Positions 63,401 to 64,000 of a stretch of 64,000 nt of DNA are shown in pieces. Each line of letters starts with the position of its first letter. The first letter of the stretch is position 1. This stretch comes from Rotaria macrura (Eukaryota; Rotifera; Eurotatoria; Philodinida; Philodinidae): NCBI GenBank assembly GCA_900239685.1, contig OENT01000360.1, positions 1 to 64,000 of the forward strand, read 5' to 3'. Under the pieces are notes generated by a model. It was given only the letters and a program-made list of their open reading frames with translations, was not told the DNA's origin and did no database searches. Both the position numbers and the translations under genes were made by a program.

Positions 63401-64000
63401 AGTAATCGAATAGATGTACAAGAATAAGCATAAGAATAATAAAAATGAGAACGAGTCAAAGAAGGAAAGAAACGATCATTTTTCTCATCAATCGATCGAC
63501 AAACTAAACTACTCAAGAATGAAAGCAAACAAATGAAAATAAGGGAATATATGAAGGCAAATAGAAAAAGAGAATCAATATGAAGTACATTTGTTGAAAA
63601 ACATTTTAGAAAGAAAAATTTAACTTCTCTTAAGAACAATAAATCAAGAAGGAAAAAAAGAAAATATGTATATATAACGTCCTCTTTTGACAAGAAAAGA
63701 AAGAATCATATATAATAATATAAATCAAAAATATCACAAGTCATCTGATTGGACAACCATTACAATGATTCATTCAAATATCTAACATACTTATGCACTG
63801 AAAATAAAAGATGCACCGAAAAATAAACATGATAAATAAATTTATTTTTCTCAATCATAAGCTTAATTAAAGAATCAAAAAAGAAAATGAAATAAAAAAC
63901 TTATATCACATCAATTCCTCCAACCCTCACATTGGTAAATATCTTAAAACATTGAAACAAAATGGTGAACATTCGAAAACAAGACACTATGAACGTCTTT
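60442..64000. other. 5' flank of Groucho, simple-repeat rich
   Basis: No coding gene is supported; all open frames are short and low-complexity. The stretch just above the Groucho ATG is open upstream but contains no ATG in frame, so it reads as 5' leader. Simple repeats include (TA)n at 61282-61301, (CA)n(CT)n at 61361-61382, (TA)n(TG)n at 62505-62530, (ATC)n at 62940-62963 and (GAT)n at 63288-63320. The stretch probably carries regulatory DNA for Groucho. Confidence 0.5.
63288..63320 (+). repeat. (GAT)n microsatellite
   Basis: About eleven GAT units in tandem. Confidence 0.9.

Overview
The window looks like genomic DNA from a bdelloid rotifer. This is inferred from several signs together: A+T-rich sequence, GT-AG introns mostly 40-80 bp long, an arginine-type ADP-ribosyltransferase (ART) of the kind expanded in bdelloids, two F-box/leucine-rich proteins of a type common there, a bdelloid-like mariner relic, and ordinary animal genes (Groucho/TLE, Rab7, an Sp-family zinc finger, a DEG/ENaC channel, a front-end desaturase). 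No tool could be run, so species and expression are not established.

Left part (1 to about 25 kb): gene-poor and littered with decayed DNA transposons. An immunoglobulin-domain gene lies at 1685-3557 (minus). Two exons at 5334-5843 encode a domain I associate with bdelloid ART proteins, and their splice phase would allow fusion to the Ig exons. Next come a mariner relic (6.1-6.9 kb), a dead hAT element with a perfect 8-bp target duplication (8643-9988), an unrecognised helical-repeat gene (10668-11820), a 1.5-kb foldback element (17969-19468) and, right beside it, an ART gene (19489-20187). A possible voltage-sensor-like orphan exon sits near 23.5 kb.

Middle (25-50 kb): an F-box exon is joined in phase to an upstream PDZ-domain gene (25210-28364, minus). 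A front-end fatty acid desaturase with a TATA box follows at 33.0-34.7 kb, then an intronless F-box gene (37231-38259) with two hairpins in its 5' flank, a three-exon DEG/ENaC channel (39011-40791), an Sp-type transcription factor (44103-45590) and an orphan type I membrane protein (49209-50165).

Right part (50-64 kb): an intact-looking Mutator-like element (MULE, 50341-52485) has a FLYWCH/DDE transposase and six iterated subterminal boxes at each end. It abuts the left arm of a roughly 515-bp, nearly identical inverted repeat (52490-53010 and 55931-56445) that encloses the complete seven-exon Rab7 gene. A complete 15-exon Groucho/TLE co-repressor (57072-60441, minus) follows, with about 3.5 kb of simple-repeat-rich upstream DNA.

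The genes do not form one pathway. Groucho and the Sp factor act in transcription, Rab7 in late-endosome traffic, the F-box proteins probably in ubiquitin ligation, and the rest in membrane and lipid functions. The most unusual features are the Rab7 inverted-repeat enclosure, the possible PDZ/F-box and ART-domain/Ig fusions, the helical-repeat orphan and the box-ended MULE. I saw no LTR retroelement, Polinton, CRISPR array, rRNA or tRNA gene.
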